NCBI RefSeq assembly: GCF_009876115.1
Contig: NZ_WWSY01000023.1
Coordinates: 1-30,212 of the forward strand
DNA length: 30,212 nt
Direction: 5' to 3'
Origin: Collinsella aerofaciens
Lineage (GTDB): Bacteria; Actinomycetota; Coriobacteriia; Coriobacteriales; Coriobacteriaceae
Both the position numbers and the translations under genes were made by a program. Position 1 is the first letter of the stretch. Every line of letters begins with the position of its first letter. Below are positions 7,454 through 15,003 of the stretch, piece after piece. The notes beneath the pieces are model-generated. The model searched no databases, had not been told where the DNA came from, and was given only the letters and a program-made list of their open reading frames with translations.

Positions 7454-8095
7454 TTAGGCTGTTAGGTCGAGTTCGTAGAGGAAGCTTTCGCGCGGCATGT
7501 CGTGACGGCGCTCTTCGCGGTTGGCGCGGTGCGTGGCCGTGCGCTTAAAGCCGTGCAGTTCGTAGAACTTCCACGAGCAGTTGGAGTCGGTGTACAGGTG
7601 CGCCCTCGTCGCCCCGCGCGAGGATAGGTACGAGACTGCGGCGTCGAGCAACACCGAGCCAACGCCCAGGCCATGGACGTCGCGATCTACGGCAAGCAGC
7701 GTGACCTCGTTGTCGTGTGGCAACGGGCTGCTTTCGAGCAGGCGGTTGTTGGTTCGGATGGTTGCGCGCACAAACGAGAGATACTCGGCGCAGGCATCGG
7801 GCTCCAGCTCGCGCATTTGCGATAGCAGTGCGCGTTCGGTATCCAGCCAATGTTCCTTAACGGTGGCGCCGGAGCTCTGTCCCGCACGCGCGAGCGCAAT
7901 GCCGCGCGCCTGACCGTCGATTACGGAAACTTGCGAAAACGTCGAAGACGAAAGGCAGTAGGCAAGGTCGCACGCGGCCTCGAGACGGTTGTACTCATCG
8001 TTATCCGAATTGTTATGCCAAAGCTGCTGCAGAATCAGCGCGATGGCGTCGAAGTCTTCGGTATCAAACGGTCGGTAGAGAACCCGCGAGACCAT
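7454..8095 (-). CDS. GNAT-family N-acetyltransferase
   Basis: The protein has 213 residues. The C-terminal half carries the acetyl-CoA-binding core of the GNAT fold: beta4 and motif A LLAVDRDVHGLGVGSVLLDA (about residues 132-151, with the pyrophosphate-loop pattern V-x-G-L-G-V-G-S). This is followed by HLYTDSNCSWKFYELHGFKR, the usual beta5/helix with Asn and Tyr near the thiolate. The enzyme should move an acetyl group from acetyl-CoA to an amine; the acceptor cannot be predicted. The start at 8095 is backed by AAAGAGG about 7 nt upstream. It is cytosolic and stands alone, divergent from purH. Confidence 0.85.
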   Translation of the reverse strand: MVSRVLYRPFDTEDFDAIALILQQLWHNNSDNDEYNRLEAACDLAYCLSSSTFSQVSVIDGQARGIALARAGQSSGATVKEHWLDTERALLSQMRELEPDACAEYLSFVRATIRTNNRLLESSPLPHDNEVTLLAVDRDVHGLGVGSVLLDAAVSYLSSRGATRAHLYTDSNCSWKFYELHGFKRTATHRANREERRHDMPRESFLYELDLTA

Positions 8096-8264
8096 GGCGC
8101 CTCTTTCTTTTGCGGATGCATATCGAGCACAGTTCTACCACGCCATTGGCATCTAATTATGGTGCCCCTGTGTTCCATGAACTCACCGTGCCCATCCCCT
8201 CCGCTCGCAAGCTTTTTCTGCACATGCGCCCGTTGCGGGGTGCATCGATGCGCTCGATGCGCTA

Positions 8265-8286
8265 CATTGAATCAGTATTTTCAATG
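8265..8286. promoter_or_regulatory. Inverted repeat upstream of purH
   Basis: CATTGAA (8265-8271) and TTCAATG (8280-8286) form a 7-bp inverted repeat 75 nt before purH, within an AT-richer patch. It could be a repressor site, but no regulator can be assigned. Confidence 0.3.
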
Positions 8287-8360
8287 CCGCTGCGCGAGCG
8301 CTGCAGATCGACGTATCACCGGCTCACAGAGCACGGCGGCGTACCAGATAGGAGGACTGC

Positions 8361-9968
8361 ATGGGATCTGATGTGAAGATCGCACGCGCGTTGATCTCGG
8401 TTACCGATAAGACGGGTGTCGTCGATTTCGCACGGACGCTGGTCGATGACTTTGGCGTCGAGATCATCTCTACGGGCGGCACGGCTCGTGCCATCGAGGA
8501 CGCGGGCGTTCCCGTAACCCCCATCGAGGAGTTCACGGGCTATCCCGAGATGATGGACGGCCGCGTTAAGACCCTGCACCCCAAGGTTCACGGCGCGCTG
8601 CTGGCCCGCCGCGATTCCGAGCAGCACATGCAGGAGGCCGCTCAGCACGGCATTAAGCTGATCGACCTGGTCGTCGTCAACCTGTACGAGTTCGAGAAGA
8701 CCGTCGCCAACCCCGAGGTCACCTTCGCGGATGCCATCGAGCACATTGACATCGGTGGCCCCTCCATGCTGCGCTCTGCCGCCAAGAACGCCGCGAGCGT
8801 TACCGTCATCTCCGACCCGGCCGACTATGATGTCGTCCTGGCCGAGATGCACGAGACCGGTGGCTGCACCACGCTTTCCACCCGTCGTCGCCTGCAGGTG
8901 AAGGTCTACCAGACCACCGCCGCCTACGACACGGCTATCTCCCGTTGGCTCGCCGCCCAGGCAAGCGACGTGGCGGACACCTCTGCCAAGCTCGAGATTT
9001 CGTTGGAGAAGGTCGACGACCTGCGCTATGGCGAGAACCCGCAGCAAAAGGCCACGGTCTATCGCTTTGCCGAGGGCTGCGAGAACACCGCGAGCTCGCA
9101 GTTCCCGCTCGTGGGCTCCGAGCAGATCCAGGGCAAGCCGCTCAGCTACAACAACTATCTGGATGCCGACGCCGCTTGGAACCTGGTCCGCGAGTTCGAC
9201 GAGCCGGCCTGCGTGATCCTCAAGCACCAGAACCCCTGCGGCTCCGCCGTGGCCGAGGACATCACGGCCGCCTACGACCGCGCTTTCGCCTGCGATCCCA
9301 AGAGCGCCTTCGGCGGCATTATCGCCTGCAACCGCGAGGTCCCCTTTGAGCTGGTTGAGCACTTCGCCGACCAGAACAAGCAGTTCGTCGAGGTTATCAT
9401 CGCCCCGAGCTACACTGCCGAGGCACTCGAGCGCATGGCCAAGCGCCCCAACCTGCGCGTGCTGGCTACCGGCGGCGTGGACCACGGCGCCCAGGTGGAG
9501 CTGCGCTCCGTCGACGGCGGCATGCTGGTGCAGGAAGTCGACCACGTGACCGAGGATCCCGCGACCTTCACGTTCCCCACCGACCGTAAGCCCACCGACG
9601 CTGAGATGGCCGAGCTCGAGTTTGCCTGGAAGGTCTGCAAGGGCGTCAAGTCCAACGCCATCCTGGTTTCCAAGGGTAAGGCCGGCATTGGCATGGGCCC
9701 GGGTCAGCCCAACCGCGTTGACTCTGCACTGCTTGCCTGCGAGCGCGCCGAGGACTTCTGCGAGCGCGAGGGCGTGGAGAAGGGCGGCTTTGCCTGTGCA
9801 AGCGATGCGTTCTTCCCGTTCCGCGACAACGTCGACGTGCTTGCCGCGCACGGCGTGACCTGCATCATCCAGCCCGGCGGCTCCAAGCGCGACGACGAGA
9901 GCGTCCAGGCCTGCAACGAGCATGGTATTGCGATGGTCTTCACGGGGGCCAGGCATTTTAGGCACTAA
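8361..9968 (+). CDS. purH: Bifunctional AICAR transformylase / IMP cyclohydrolase
   Basis: This enzyme does the last two steps of purine synthesis: formylation of AICAR with 10-formyl-THF, then ring closure to IMP. At 535 residues it is full length. The N-terminal cyclohydrolase domain (about 1-200) shows ISVTDKTGVVDFA, STGGTARAI and GYPEMMDGRVKTLHPKVHG. The transformylase domain follows with LRYGENPQQKA, LKHQNPCGSA (K288, H289), KSAFGGIIA and, near the end, ASDAFFPF and IIQPGGSKRDDE. The ATG at 8361 has TAGGAGG upstream. The C-terminal GARHFRH is the family ending with one added residue. It is followed by its own terminator, so it is transcribed alone rather than in a large pur operon. Confidence 0.97.
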   Translation: MGSDVKIARALISVTDKTGVVDFARTLVDDFGVEIISTGGTARAIEDAGVPVTPIEEFTGYPEMMDGRVKTLHPKVHGALLARRDSEQHMQEAAQHGIKLIDLVVVNLYEFEKTVANPEVTFADAIEHIDIGGPSMLRSAAKNAASVTVISDPADYDVVLAEMHETGGCTTLSTRRRLQVKVYQTTAAYDTAISRWLAAQASDVADTSAKLEISLEKVDDLRYGENPQQKATVYRFAEGCENTASSQFPLVGSEQIQGKPLSYNNYLDADAAWNLVREFDEPACVILKHQNPCGSAVAEDITAAYDRAFACDPKSAFGGIIACNREVPFELVEHFADQNKQFVEVIIAPSYTAEALERMAKRPNLRVLATGGVDHGAQVELRSVDGGMLVQEVDHVTEDPATFTFPTDRKPTDAEMAELEFAWKVCKGVKSNAILVSKGKAGIGMGPGQPNRVDSALLACERAEDFCEREGVEKGGFACASDAFFPFRDNVDVLAAHGVTCIIQPGGSKRDDESVQACNEHGIAMVFTGARHFRH

Positions 9969-9997
9969 GTTTCGCCACGGGACAAAATAATCTCTGC

Positions 9998-10034
9998 AAA
10001 AGACGGCTGCTCCGTTTGGAGGGCCGTCTTTTTG
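9998..10034 (+). terminator. Intrinsic terminator after purH
   Basis: AAGACGGC and GCCGTCTT pair around a loop that itself contains CTCC/GGAG, followed by a run of T. Confidence 0.85.
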
Positions 10035-10049
10035 GTATAAGAGGACGGA

Positions 10050-10781
10050 ATGACTAACACGAAAGGTATGACCATGCCCCAGATTGATGATGCCGAGCTG
10101 TTTGGCAATGCCGAGGATCAGCGTGCGTACGAGGACTTTTGCGCCAATCAGGAGGCGGTCGAGAAGTTCACGCTCGACAAGCCCGCGCTTGTCTGCCGTT
10201 GGCGCATGTCCAACAAAAAGGTGCCCATGCTCAACCGCCACATCCGCGCACTGTCCGAGCGCCTGGTGCAGGGCGAGCCGCTTACCCATAACATGCTCAG
10301 CTGGGCCAAACAGCACGTTGAGTGGTCGCTTGCCGAGGGCGATTACACCGCACATGACGGCGTGCTCATGCTGGTGATCGACGTCAACGGCAACGCCGCC
10401 ATGACGGTGGGGGAGTACGAGCCGCTCGCCGATACGTCGGCCAAGGCGCTGCGCGCCCGCTCCGCAGAGGCCCGCTCCGAGGCCGACGAAACCGGCGTGG
10501 CGCCCGAGCTGCTCGCCGCCGTCAACAACGGCGAGCTCGCCTTTGTGGTGCCAGCGGACGAGTGTCTGTGTGGCACGGCGACGCTCATCGAGCAGCTGGC
10601 CCAGACCAAGGGAATCCCGGTCACGCGCGTAGACATTCCCGCGCAGCTCAAGGGTGCGCTGTTCCTAGTGAGCGACGAGCACGGCGTGGTCCCCGCGACC
10701 GAGACGGACGCCGCCGAGGCCGACGCCGCCACGGTCGCCTTCTTCGCCGAAGGCTACGAAAAGCTCCGTGCCCGCCGCTAA
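10050..10781 (+). CDS. Conserved-looking cytosolic protein, function unknown
   Basis: The protein has 243 residues, with no signal peptide or membrane segment. Two starts are possible: ATG 10050 (GAGGACGG upstream) and ATG 10074 (AAAGGT upstream); the first is given. The N-terminal third is helical and charged. The middle reads HDGVLMLVIDVNGNAAMTVG, and the later part LCGTATLIEQLAQTKGIPVT followed by LKGALFLVSDEHGVVPATE. The spacing of these two blocks faintly recalls the fold-type IV (branched-chain) aminotransferases, but I see no convincing catalytic lysine, so it may be a degenerate relative or unrelated. A possible -10 box TATAAG precedes it within the purH terminator tail. Confidence 0.6.
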   Translation: MTNTKGMTMPQIDDAELFGNAEDQRAYEDFCANQEAVEKFTLDKPALVCRWRMSNKKVPMLNRHIRALSERLVQGEPLTHNMLSWAKQHVEWSLAEGDYTAHDGVLMLVIDVNGNAAMTVGEYEPLADTSAKALRARSAEARSEADETGVAPELLAAVNNGELAFVVPADECLCGTATLIEQLAQTKGIPVTRVDIPAQLKGALFLVSDEHGVVPATETDAAEADAATVAFFAEGYEKLRARR

Positions 10782-10817
10782 ATGATTTTTCTGGGACGGG
10801 GATTAAAGAATCATTTT
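10781..10817. repeat. GATC-type short palindromic element, diverged copy 3
   Basis: AATGATT (10781-10787) and AATCATT (10809-10815) are terminal inverted repeats around CTGGGACGGGGATTAAAG. The inner part aligns with the copies at 1160 and 5207 with several changes. It overlaps the stop codon of the preceding gene, as does copy 1. Confidence 0.55.
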
Positions 10818-10960
10818 GGTCCCCGCCGCCGCTGCGAGTGCGAGGCGGACAAAACGCCCCCGCTCGCGAACAGTTCTGTCACCTTGGCACCGCGCGCGGT
10901 GCACACCTGCAGTTTCGCAGCCATAATGGTGGCAAGACAACCAAGAGGGGAGCGAAATCC

Positions 10961-11632
10961 ATGGCGCTGATTTATGTCGTTGAGGACGACGAGCCCATTC
11001 GTCGTGAACTTGCCGACATCCTTGCTCGTGCCGGTTTTGAGGTCGAGGCCTGCGAATCGTTTGAACATACCTCGCGCGATATTCTCGCCGCCGCGCCCGA
11101 CCTGGTGCTGCTCGATCTCACGCTCCCTGTCAAAGACGGCCAGCACATCTGCCATGAGGTCCGTCGCGAATCCGAGGTCCCCATCATCGTTCTCACGTCG
11201 CGCACGACCGAGATCGACGAGGTCATGGCCATGACGCTCGGCGCGGACGACTTTGTTCCCAAGCCCTACAGCGCGCGCGTGCTTGTGGCGCGCATCAACG
11301 CACTGCTGCGTCGCACCGCGGCGGCAGGCGAGCGCAGTACACTTGTCCACAAGGGGCTGGAGCTCGACCTCGCCCGCTCAATGGTCACCAACACGCAAAC
11401 CGGCACTAGCACCGAGCTCACCAAAAACGAACTGCGTATCCTCTCACTGCTTCTGAGTCGCGCGGGCAAGATTGTTTCGCGCTCGGCCATCATGCAGGAC
11501 CTGTGGGACTCCGACGCCTTCGTGGACGACAATACGCTCACCGTCAACATCAACCGCCTGCGCACCACGCTCGAAAAAATCGGCATCAAGGGGTATTTGA
11601 CGACGCATCGCGGCCAAGGCTATTCGGTCTAG
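10961..11632 (+). CDS. OmpR-family response regulator
   Basis: The protein has 223 residues. The receiver domain (about 1-118) has the acidic pair D9/D10, the phosphoacceptor D52 in LLDLTLP, the conserved Ser/Thr block IIVLTSR and the Lys of VPKPYSA. The C-terminal winged helix (about 125-222) has LTKNELRIL, VSRSAIMQDLWD, VDDNTLTVNINRLR and GYLTTHRGQGYSV, which is classic OmpR/PhoB type. The ATG at 10961 follows GAGGGGAG; the frame is open upstream but crosses a repeat. It is nine bases ahead of the sensor kinase gene, so both are co-transcribed. The kinase type suggests a response to envelope stress or peptide antibiotics. Confidence 0.93.
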   Translation: MALIYVVEDDEPIRRELADILARAGFEVEACESFEHTSRDILAAAPDLVLLDLTLPVKDGQHICHEVRRESEVPIIVLTSRTTEIDEVMAMTLGADDFVPKPYSARVLVARINALLRRTAAAGERSTLVHKGLELDLARSMVTNTQTGTSTELTKNELRILSLLLSRAGKIVSRSAIMQDLWDSDAFVDDNTLTVNINRLRTTLEKIGIKGYLTTHRGQGYSV

Positions 11633-11641
11633 GGGCCGGCT

Positions 11642-12685
11642 ATGTCGTTTGGCAAGTTCTTTAAAGACTCGCTGCTTCCCGTCGCCGTGTGGACGTGCGG
11701 CGTGCTGCTGAGCTGCTTTGTGCTGACGGTCGCCGGTGCTTCGACATCTATTGTGGTCGTGGCGGTTGGCGTGTCCTTTATCTTTGGCATGCTGGGCATC
11801 GTGATCGAGTACGCACGCCGTCGTCGTTTTCTGCGCCAGCTGGAGCGTGCAGCAGAGGAGCTCGAGAGTCCCGCATGGGTGCAGGAGATGGTGCAATGCC
11901 CGACCTATGCCGAGGGCGAGCTCGAGTACGAGGTCTTGCGCCGGGTGGGCAAAGCCGCTTGCGACGAGGTTGCCGAAGGCCGGCGTCAGACCGATGACTA
12001 TCGCGACTATATCGAGAGTTGGGTCCACGAGGCCAAGCTGCCTCTGGCGGCGGCTCACCTGATTTTGGAAAACCTGGACGGCAGCGAAGACGACCTGTCG
12101 CGCGTGGATGACCTGGGCCGCGAGCTGGCTCGCGTGGAGCGCTATATCGACCAAGCGCTCTACTATGCGCGCTCGGAAGTCGTGGAGCGCGACTATCTAA
12201 TTCGCCGCTGGGATCTCAAGACCTTGGTGACGGGCGCGATTAAGGCCAACGCGCGCGAGCTCATCGCGGCGCACGTGGCGCCGGTGTGCGAGAACCTCGA
12301 CTTTGAGGTGTTTACCGACGAGAAGTGGCTCGAGTTTATTCTGGGCCAGCTCATTCAGAACAGCATTAAATACGCGCGTGAGGACGGCGCGAAGATCATG
12401 TTTTCGGGCGCGTTGCTGGACGAGGGCCTGGCAAGCGAGCGCATCGAGCTTACCGTCGCGGACAACGGCTGCGGCGTGAGCGCGGCCGACCTGCCGCGCG
12501 TGTTCGAGAAGGGCTTTACCGGCGATAACGGCCGCACCACCAAGCGTGCAACAGGTATTGGCCTCTACCTGGTGGCGCGCCTGTGCTCCAAGATGGGCAT
12601 CGACGTCACCGCAGCATCCGACTCCGGCGAAGGCTTTGTCGTCACGTTTGCCTTCTCAACCAACAAATTCCAATACTTTGAGTAG
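11642..12685 (+). CDS. Sensor histidine kinase, small intramembrane-sensing (BceS/GraS-like) type
   Basis: The protein has 347 residues. Two transmembrane helices (about 10-30 and 36-56) are joined by a loop of only a few residues, so it has no extracellular sensor domain. A short linker leads to the dimerisation helix with H129 in SWVHEAKLPLAA, where the phosphorylated His is followed by E-x-K-x-P, as in the BceS/GraS group. The ATPase domain has N240 (QLIQNSIKYA), DNGCG (274-278), the F box EKGF and GIGLYL (305-310). Kinases of this group normally sense cell-wall antibiotics through a partner BceAB-type ABC transporter. No such transporter gene is beside it here, so its partner would lie elsewhere or its signal differs. 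Confidence 0.9.
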   Translation: MSFGKFFKDSLLPVAVWTCGVLLSCFVLTVAGASTSIVVVAVGVSFIFGMLGIVIEYARRRRFLRQLERAAEELESPAWVQEMVQCPTYAEGELEYEVLRRVGKAACDEVAEGRRQTDDYRDYIESWVHEAKLPLAAAHLILENLDGSEDDLSRVDDLGRELARVERYIDQALYYARSEVVERDYLIRRWDLKTLVTGAIKANARELIAAHVAPVCENLDFEVFTDEKWLEFILGQLIQNSIKYAREDGAKIMFSGALLDEGLASERIELTVADNGCGVSAADLPRVFEKGFTGDNGRTTKRATGIGLYLVARLCSKMGIDVTAASDSGEGFVVTFAFSTNKFQYFE

Positions 12686-12709
12686 CCGGGCCGTCTTGCG
12701 GTGCGGACG

Positions 12710-12774
12710 GCTATGTTCCCGAACGTGAACTTAGCTAAGGCAACTGGCGCTATGTTTCCGAACGTGAACATAGC
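12710..12774. repeat. Two tandem copies of a 26-nt palindromic element
   Basis: The copies at 12710-12735 and 12749-12774 match at 24 of 26 positions and are 13 nt apart. Each begins GCTATGTT and ends AAC(T/A)TAGC. In the second copy GCTATGTT and AACATAGC pair perfectly around CCGAACGTG. Confidence 0.75.
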
Positions 12775-12839
12775 CATGAGGCTCAAATGAATCTCCCATA
12801 ACAAAAACGTGCCATAAAAAACGTGCCGCCCAAACAAAA

Positions 12840-12873
12840 CGTGCCGCCCCAAACGGGGCGGCACGCCATTTTT
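12840..12873. terminator. Intrinsic terminator after the two-component operon
   Basis: CGTGCCGCCCC (12840-12850) pairs perfectly with GGGGCGGCACG (12855-12865) around AAAC, followed by CCATTTTTC. The left arm is preceded by A-rich repeats, so it may also work for the minus strand. Confidence 0.85.
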
Positions 12874-12909
12874 CTATCAGATAACTCGCTGAAGTACGGT
12901 GACGAAGGC

Positions 12910-12994
12910 GCAAGGCCGGGAGGGGTTATCAAAGCCGACATCCCGCAGCCGCGAAGCGGCGAGGACGTCGGCGTGATAACCCCGCAGGCCTTGC
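12910..12994. repeat. 85-nt nested long hairpin (element C)
   Basis: Arms pair in order from outside: GCAAGGCC (12910-12917) with GGCCTTGC (12987-12994); GGGGTTATCA (12922-12931) with TGATAACCCC (12974-12983); GCCGAC (12934-12939) with GTCGGC (12967-12972); GCCGC (12948-12952) with GCGGC (12956-12960) around GAA. It lies just past the 3' end of the UspA gene. The core is unlike that of elements A and B. Confidence 0.75.
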
Positions 12995-13010
12995 CCCGGC
13001 GGGAAGGAAC

Positions 13011-13448
13011 CTACTTCACGACCAGGATGTCGCAGTCGGTGTTGCGTAGCAGGAACGTCGAAATCGAACCCAGGAGCGCATACTTGATCGAGGACAGGCC
13101 GCGTGCGCCGCAGAGTACCAGGTCGGGCTTGACCACGTCGAGCATCTCGTCTTTGAGCGTCTCGCGAATACGGCCGGCGCGAATCATGACCTCGACCTCG
13201 GGAATGTCGGGATTGGCCTTGGCCTCTTCGAGCTGCTTGGCGATGGAGTTCTTAAATGCCTCCTCTAGGCCGTTGACCAGATCGACCGGATAGGAACCGG
13301 CGCTCTCGAGTGCCGTGGAATCGATAACGTGGCCGATAATCAGCTTGGCGCCGTTGTTCGCGGCGACCTTGATGGCGCGTGCGAGCACAAAATCCTGCTG
13401 CTCAGTACCGTCGAGTGAAACAAATACCTTGGTGTAGCCCTCGTTCAT
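13011..13448 (-). CDS. Universal stress protein, UspA family
   Basis: The protein has 145 residues, a single Usp domain with the alpha/beta Rossmann-like fold. It begins TKVFVSLDGTEQQDFVLARA, the usual first strand with Asp. It ends with GARGLSSIKYALLGSIS, which matches the ATP-binding G-2x-G-9x-G(S/T) motif, followed by the last strand CDILVVK. It is therefore likely an ATP-binding Usp. Such proteins are cytosolic and rise in starvation or stress; the exact role here is not predictable. The start at 13448 has AAGGAGG upstream. It is divergent from uppP and converges on the two-component operon. Confidence 0.93.
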   Translation of the reverse strand: MNEGYTKVFVSLDGTEQQDFVLARAIKVAANNGAKLIIGHVIDSTALESAGSYPVDLVNGLEEAFKNSIAKQLEEAKANPDIPEVEVMIRAGRIRETLKDEMLDVVKPDLVLCGARGLSSIKYALLGSISTFLLRNTDCDILVVK

Positions 13449-13695
13449 GGTTTCCTCCTTGGTCTATCGCACGGGCGTGGGGCTCGTGCATCGGGCGGGC
13501 GCGGATGCGTGGCCGCCGGACACTTTATCTTGTTGCAGTTATACCCAAGGATTTGGGTTTGACCGCTCGCAATTCTGTGAACGGGCGAGTTTTTTGGTAA
13601 GGGTAGGCGCAGGCGCGCCGCCAACGGTTGATAATGGGACATCGCCCGCACCGTCCGCAGAACAATATCGGCGGGTGTCTAACGAGGGGGTCCCT

Positions 13696-14670
13696 TTGGA
13701 TATCATTGAGCTTCTAAAATCTGCCTTCATGGGCCTGGTCGAGGGCATCACCGAATGGCTGCCTGTTTCGTCGACCGGTCACATGATCTTGGTGGACGAG
13801 TTCGTCAAGATGAACGTGAGCGAGACGTTCTGGAATATGTTCCTGGTCGTGATTCAGCTTGGCGCCATTTTGGCCGTCTGCGTTTTGTTCTTCTACGACC
13901 TCAACCCGTTTTCTCCCAGCAAGGGCAAGGAGGGCCGTCGCGACACCTGGGTGCTATGGGGCAAGATTGTGCTCGGCTGCATTCCCGCCGCGGCGATCGG
14001 TCTGCCGCTCAACGACTGGATGGAGGAGCATTTCTACAATGCTCCCGTCGTGGCGCTGGCGCTCATTGTGTACGGCGTGCTGTTTATCGTGATCGAGAAC
14101 TGGCGCGCGAACAAGCGCGACCAGGCTGCTCTTGCCGGTTCGTTTGGTTCGCGTGCCGTGGTGGTGGGCGGACGCCCCGCCGGTGCGCATTTTGCCGCGC
14201 CCGCTGCGGCTGCCGCTTCAGACGATGACGATAACCTTGACTTTGGCTCCATCACTACGCTCGAGGATCTGAGCTGGAAGACCGCGCTGGGTATCGGTTG
14301 CTTCCAGGTGCTTTCGCTGATTCCGGGCACATCGCGCTCCGGCTCCACCATCATCGGCGGCCTGCTACTGGGCTGCACGCGCTCGGTGGCGTCTAAGTTC
14401 ACGTTCTTCCTAGCCATTCCCGTCATGTTTGGTGCGAGTGCGCTCAAGCTGGTCAAGTACTTTATTAAGGGCGGCACGTTCGGCACCAACGAAATCGCCA
14501 TCCTGGGCGTGGGCTGCGTCGTCGCCTTTGTGGTGTCGCTCATTGCCATCAAGTGGCTTATGGGCTTCGTGCGCCGTCACGACTTCAAGTGCTTCGGCGT
14601 CTACCGCATCATCCTGGGCATCGTGGTGCTCGCGTACTTCTTTGTCCTGGAGCCTATGCTCGGCTTGTAA
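13696..14670 (+). CDS. uppP: Undecaprenyl-diphosphate phosphatase
   Basis: This membrane enzyme (BacA/UppP) removes a phosphate from undecaprenyl diphosphate, recycling the lipid carrier of cell-wall synthesis and giving bacitracin tolerance. The start is TTG at 13696 with GAGGGGG five bases upstream; it gives the usual N-terminus MDIIELLKSAFMGLVEGITE. The catalytic blocks are EGITEWLPVSSTGH (residues 16-29) and PGTSRSGST (from 210, with the catalytic Arg). Several transmembrane segments follow the family pattern. At 324 residues it is longer than the usual 270-280 because of a low-complexity loop, about residues 145-190, rich in Ala and Asp. A BceS-like two-component system that could respond to bacitracin-type stress lies 1 kb away. 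Confidence 0.95.
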   Translation: MDIIELLKSAFMGLVEGITEWLPVSSTGHMILVDEFVKMNVSETFWNMFLVVIQLGAILAVCVLFFYDLNPFSPSKGKEGRRDTWVLWGKIVLGCIPAAAIGLPLNDWMEEHFYNAPVVALALIVYGVLFIVIENWRANKRDQAALAGSFGSRAVVVGGRPAGAHFAAPAAAAASDDDDNLDFGSITTLEDLSWKTALGIGCFQVLSLIPGTSRSGSTIIGGLLLGCTRSVASKFTFFLAIPVMFGASALKLVKYFIKGGTFGTNEIAILGVGCVVAFVVSLIAIKWLMGFVRRHDFKCFGVYRIILGIVVLAYFFVLEPMLGL

Positions 14671-14685
14671 CTTGGTTGACGCTGC

Positions 14686-14785
14686 GCGGCGGCCAGGGCG
14701 ACAACTTGTTATTCAAAGAGGGTGGCATGACCAAAAGGTCTATGCCGCCCTCTTTTCATGCCAATTTGTTCGCCCTGGCCGCCGC
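14686..14785 (+). terminator. Compound terminator after uppP
   Basis: The inner hairpin at 14715-14756 is a normal terminator: AAAGAGGG and CCCTCTTTT with GACC/GGTC inside. It is enclosed by a second inverted repeat, 14686-14704 with 14766-14785, which pairs over 19 bp with one extra base on the right. Confidence 0.8.
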
Positions 14786-14831
14786 TCGCTGCTGCTGCCA
14801 TGACATCGGCGGTTTCGTGATTGTCAATAGA

Positions 14832-14864
14832 TTGGTGCAAAGCAACCTGACCCCAATGCACCAA
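14832..14864. repeat. TTGGTGCA-type palindromic element, copy 1
   Basis: TTGGTGCA (14832-14839) and TGCACCAA (14857-14864) flank an inner AAGCAACCTGACCCCAA. The unit is nearly the reverse complement of 27185-27216, with about four differences over 33 nt. Confidence 0.8.
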
Positions 14865-14911
14865 ATTCGCTGGGGCGGGCCTGACGGTGGCGCACGGAGT
14901 CGTGGTGTGAT

Positions 14912-14942
14912 TTGCGTCGGTGTCCGCGCGGCTCGGTATACT
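14912..14942 (+). promoter_or_regulatory. Putative promoter of the helicase gene
   Basis: TTGCGT (14912-14917) and TATACT (14937-14942) have a 19-nt spacer. The -10 box is good and the spacer is long. The start codon is 61 nt further on. Confidence 0.5.
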
Positions 14943-15003
14943 GGTACGGCTCAAACTATGGCGCTGCCCGCAGGCGCGCCGTCCGTCAGATGAGGAGTCG
15001 CCC

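Larger units (their letters stand above)
12686..13010. other. 325-nt intergenic region packed with repeats and hairpins
   Basis: This gap lies between the convergent kinase and UspA genes. It contains two tandem 26-nt palindromes (12710-12774), three AAAACGTGCC repeats (12804, 12818, 12836), a terminator (12840-12873) and an 85-nt nested hairpin (12910-12994). No open frame looks like a gene. Confidence 0.7.
14671..15003. other. 333-nt intergenic region: terminator, repeat, pcrA promoter
   Basis: The region holds the compound terminator of uppP (14686-14785), an interspersed palindromic repeat (14832-14864) and the promoter and leader of the helicase gene. No gene was seen. Confidence 0.7.

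Noticed and set aside
8316..10355. A 679-codon open frame on the minus strand across purH
   Set aside because: It lies opposite a certain purH gene. High GC keeps stop codons rare on the opposite strand, and the translation has no recognisable domain.
10562..10960. Longer response-regulator frame starting inside the previous gene
   Set aside because: The added sequence crosses a repeat and the stop of the upstream gene, whereas ATG 10961 has GAGGGGAG and gives a standard receiver start.
12804..12845. Three AAAACGTGCC repeats as a CRISPR-like array
   Set aside because: The repeats are only 10 nt with spacers of 4-8 nt, and the last runs into a terminator stem. No cas gene is near.
13566..13595. 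Terminator in the uppP leader (CTCGC...GCGAG, T6)
   Set aside because: The stem has only five pairs and a 14-nt loop, too weak to call.
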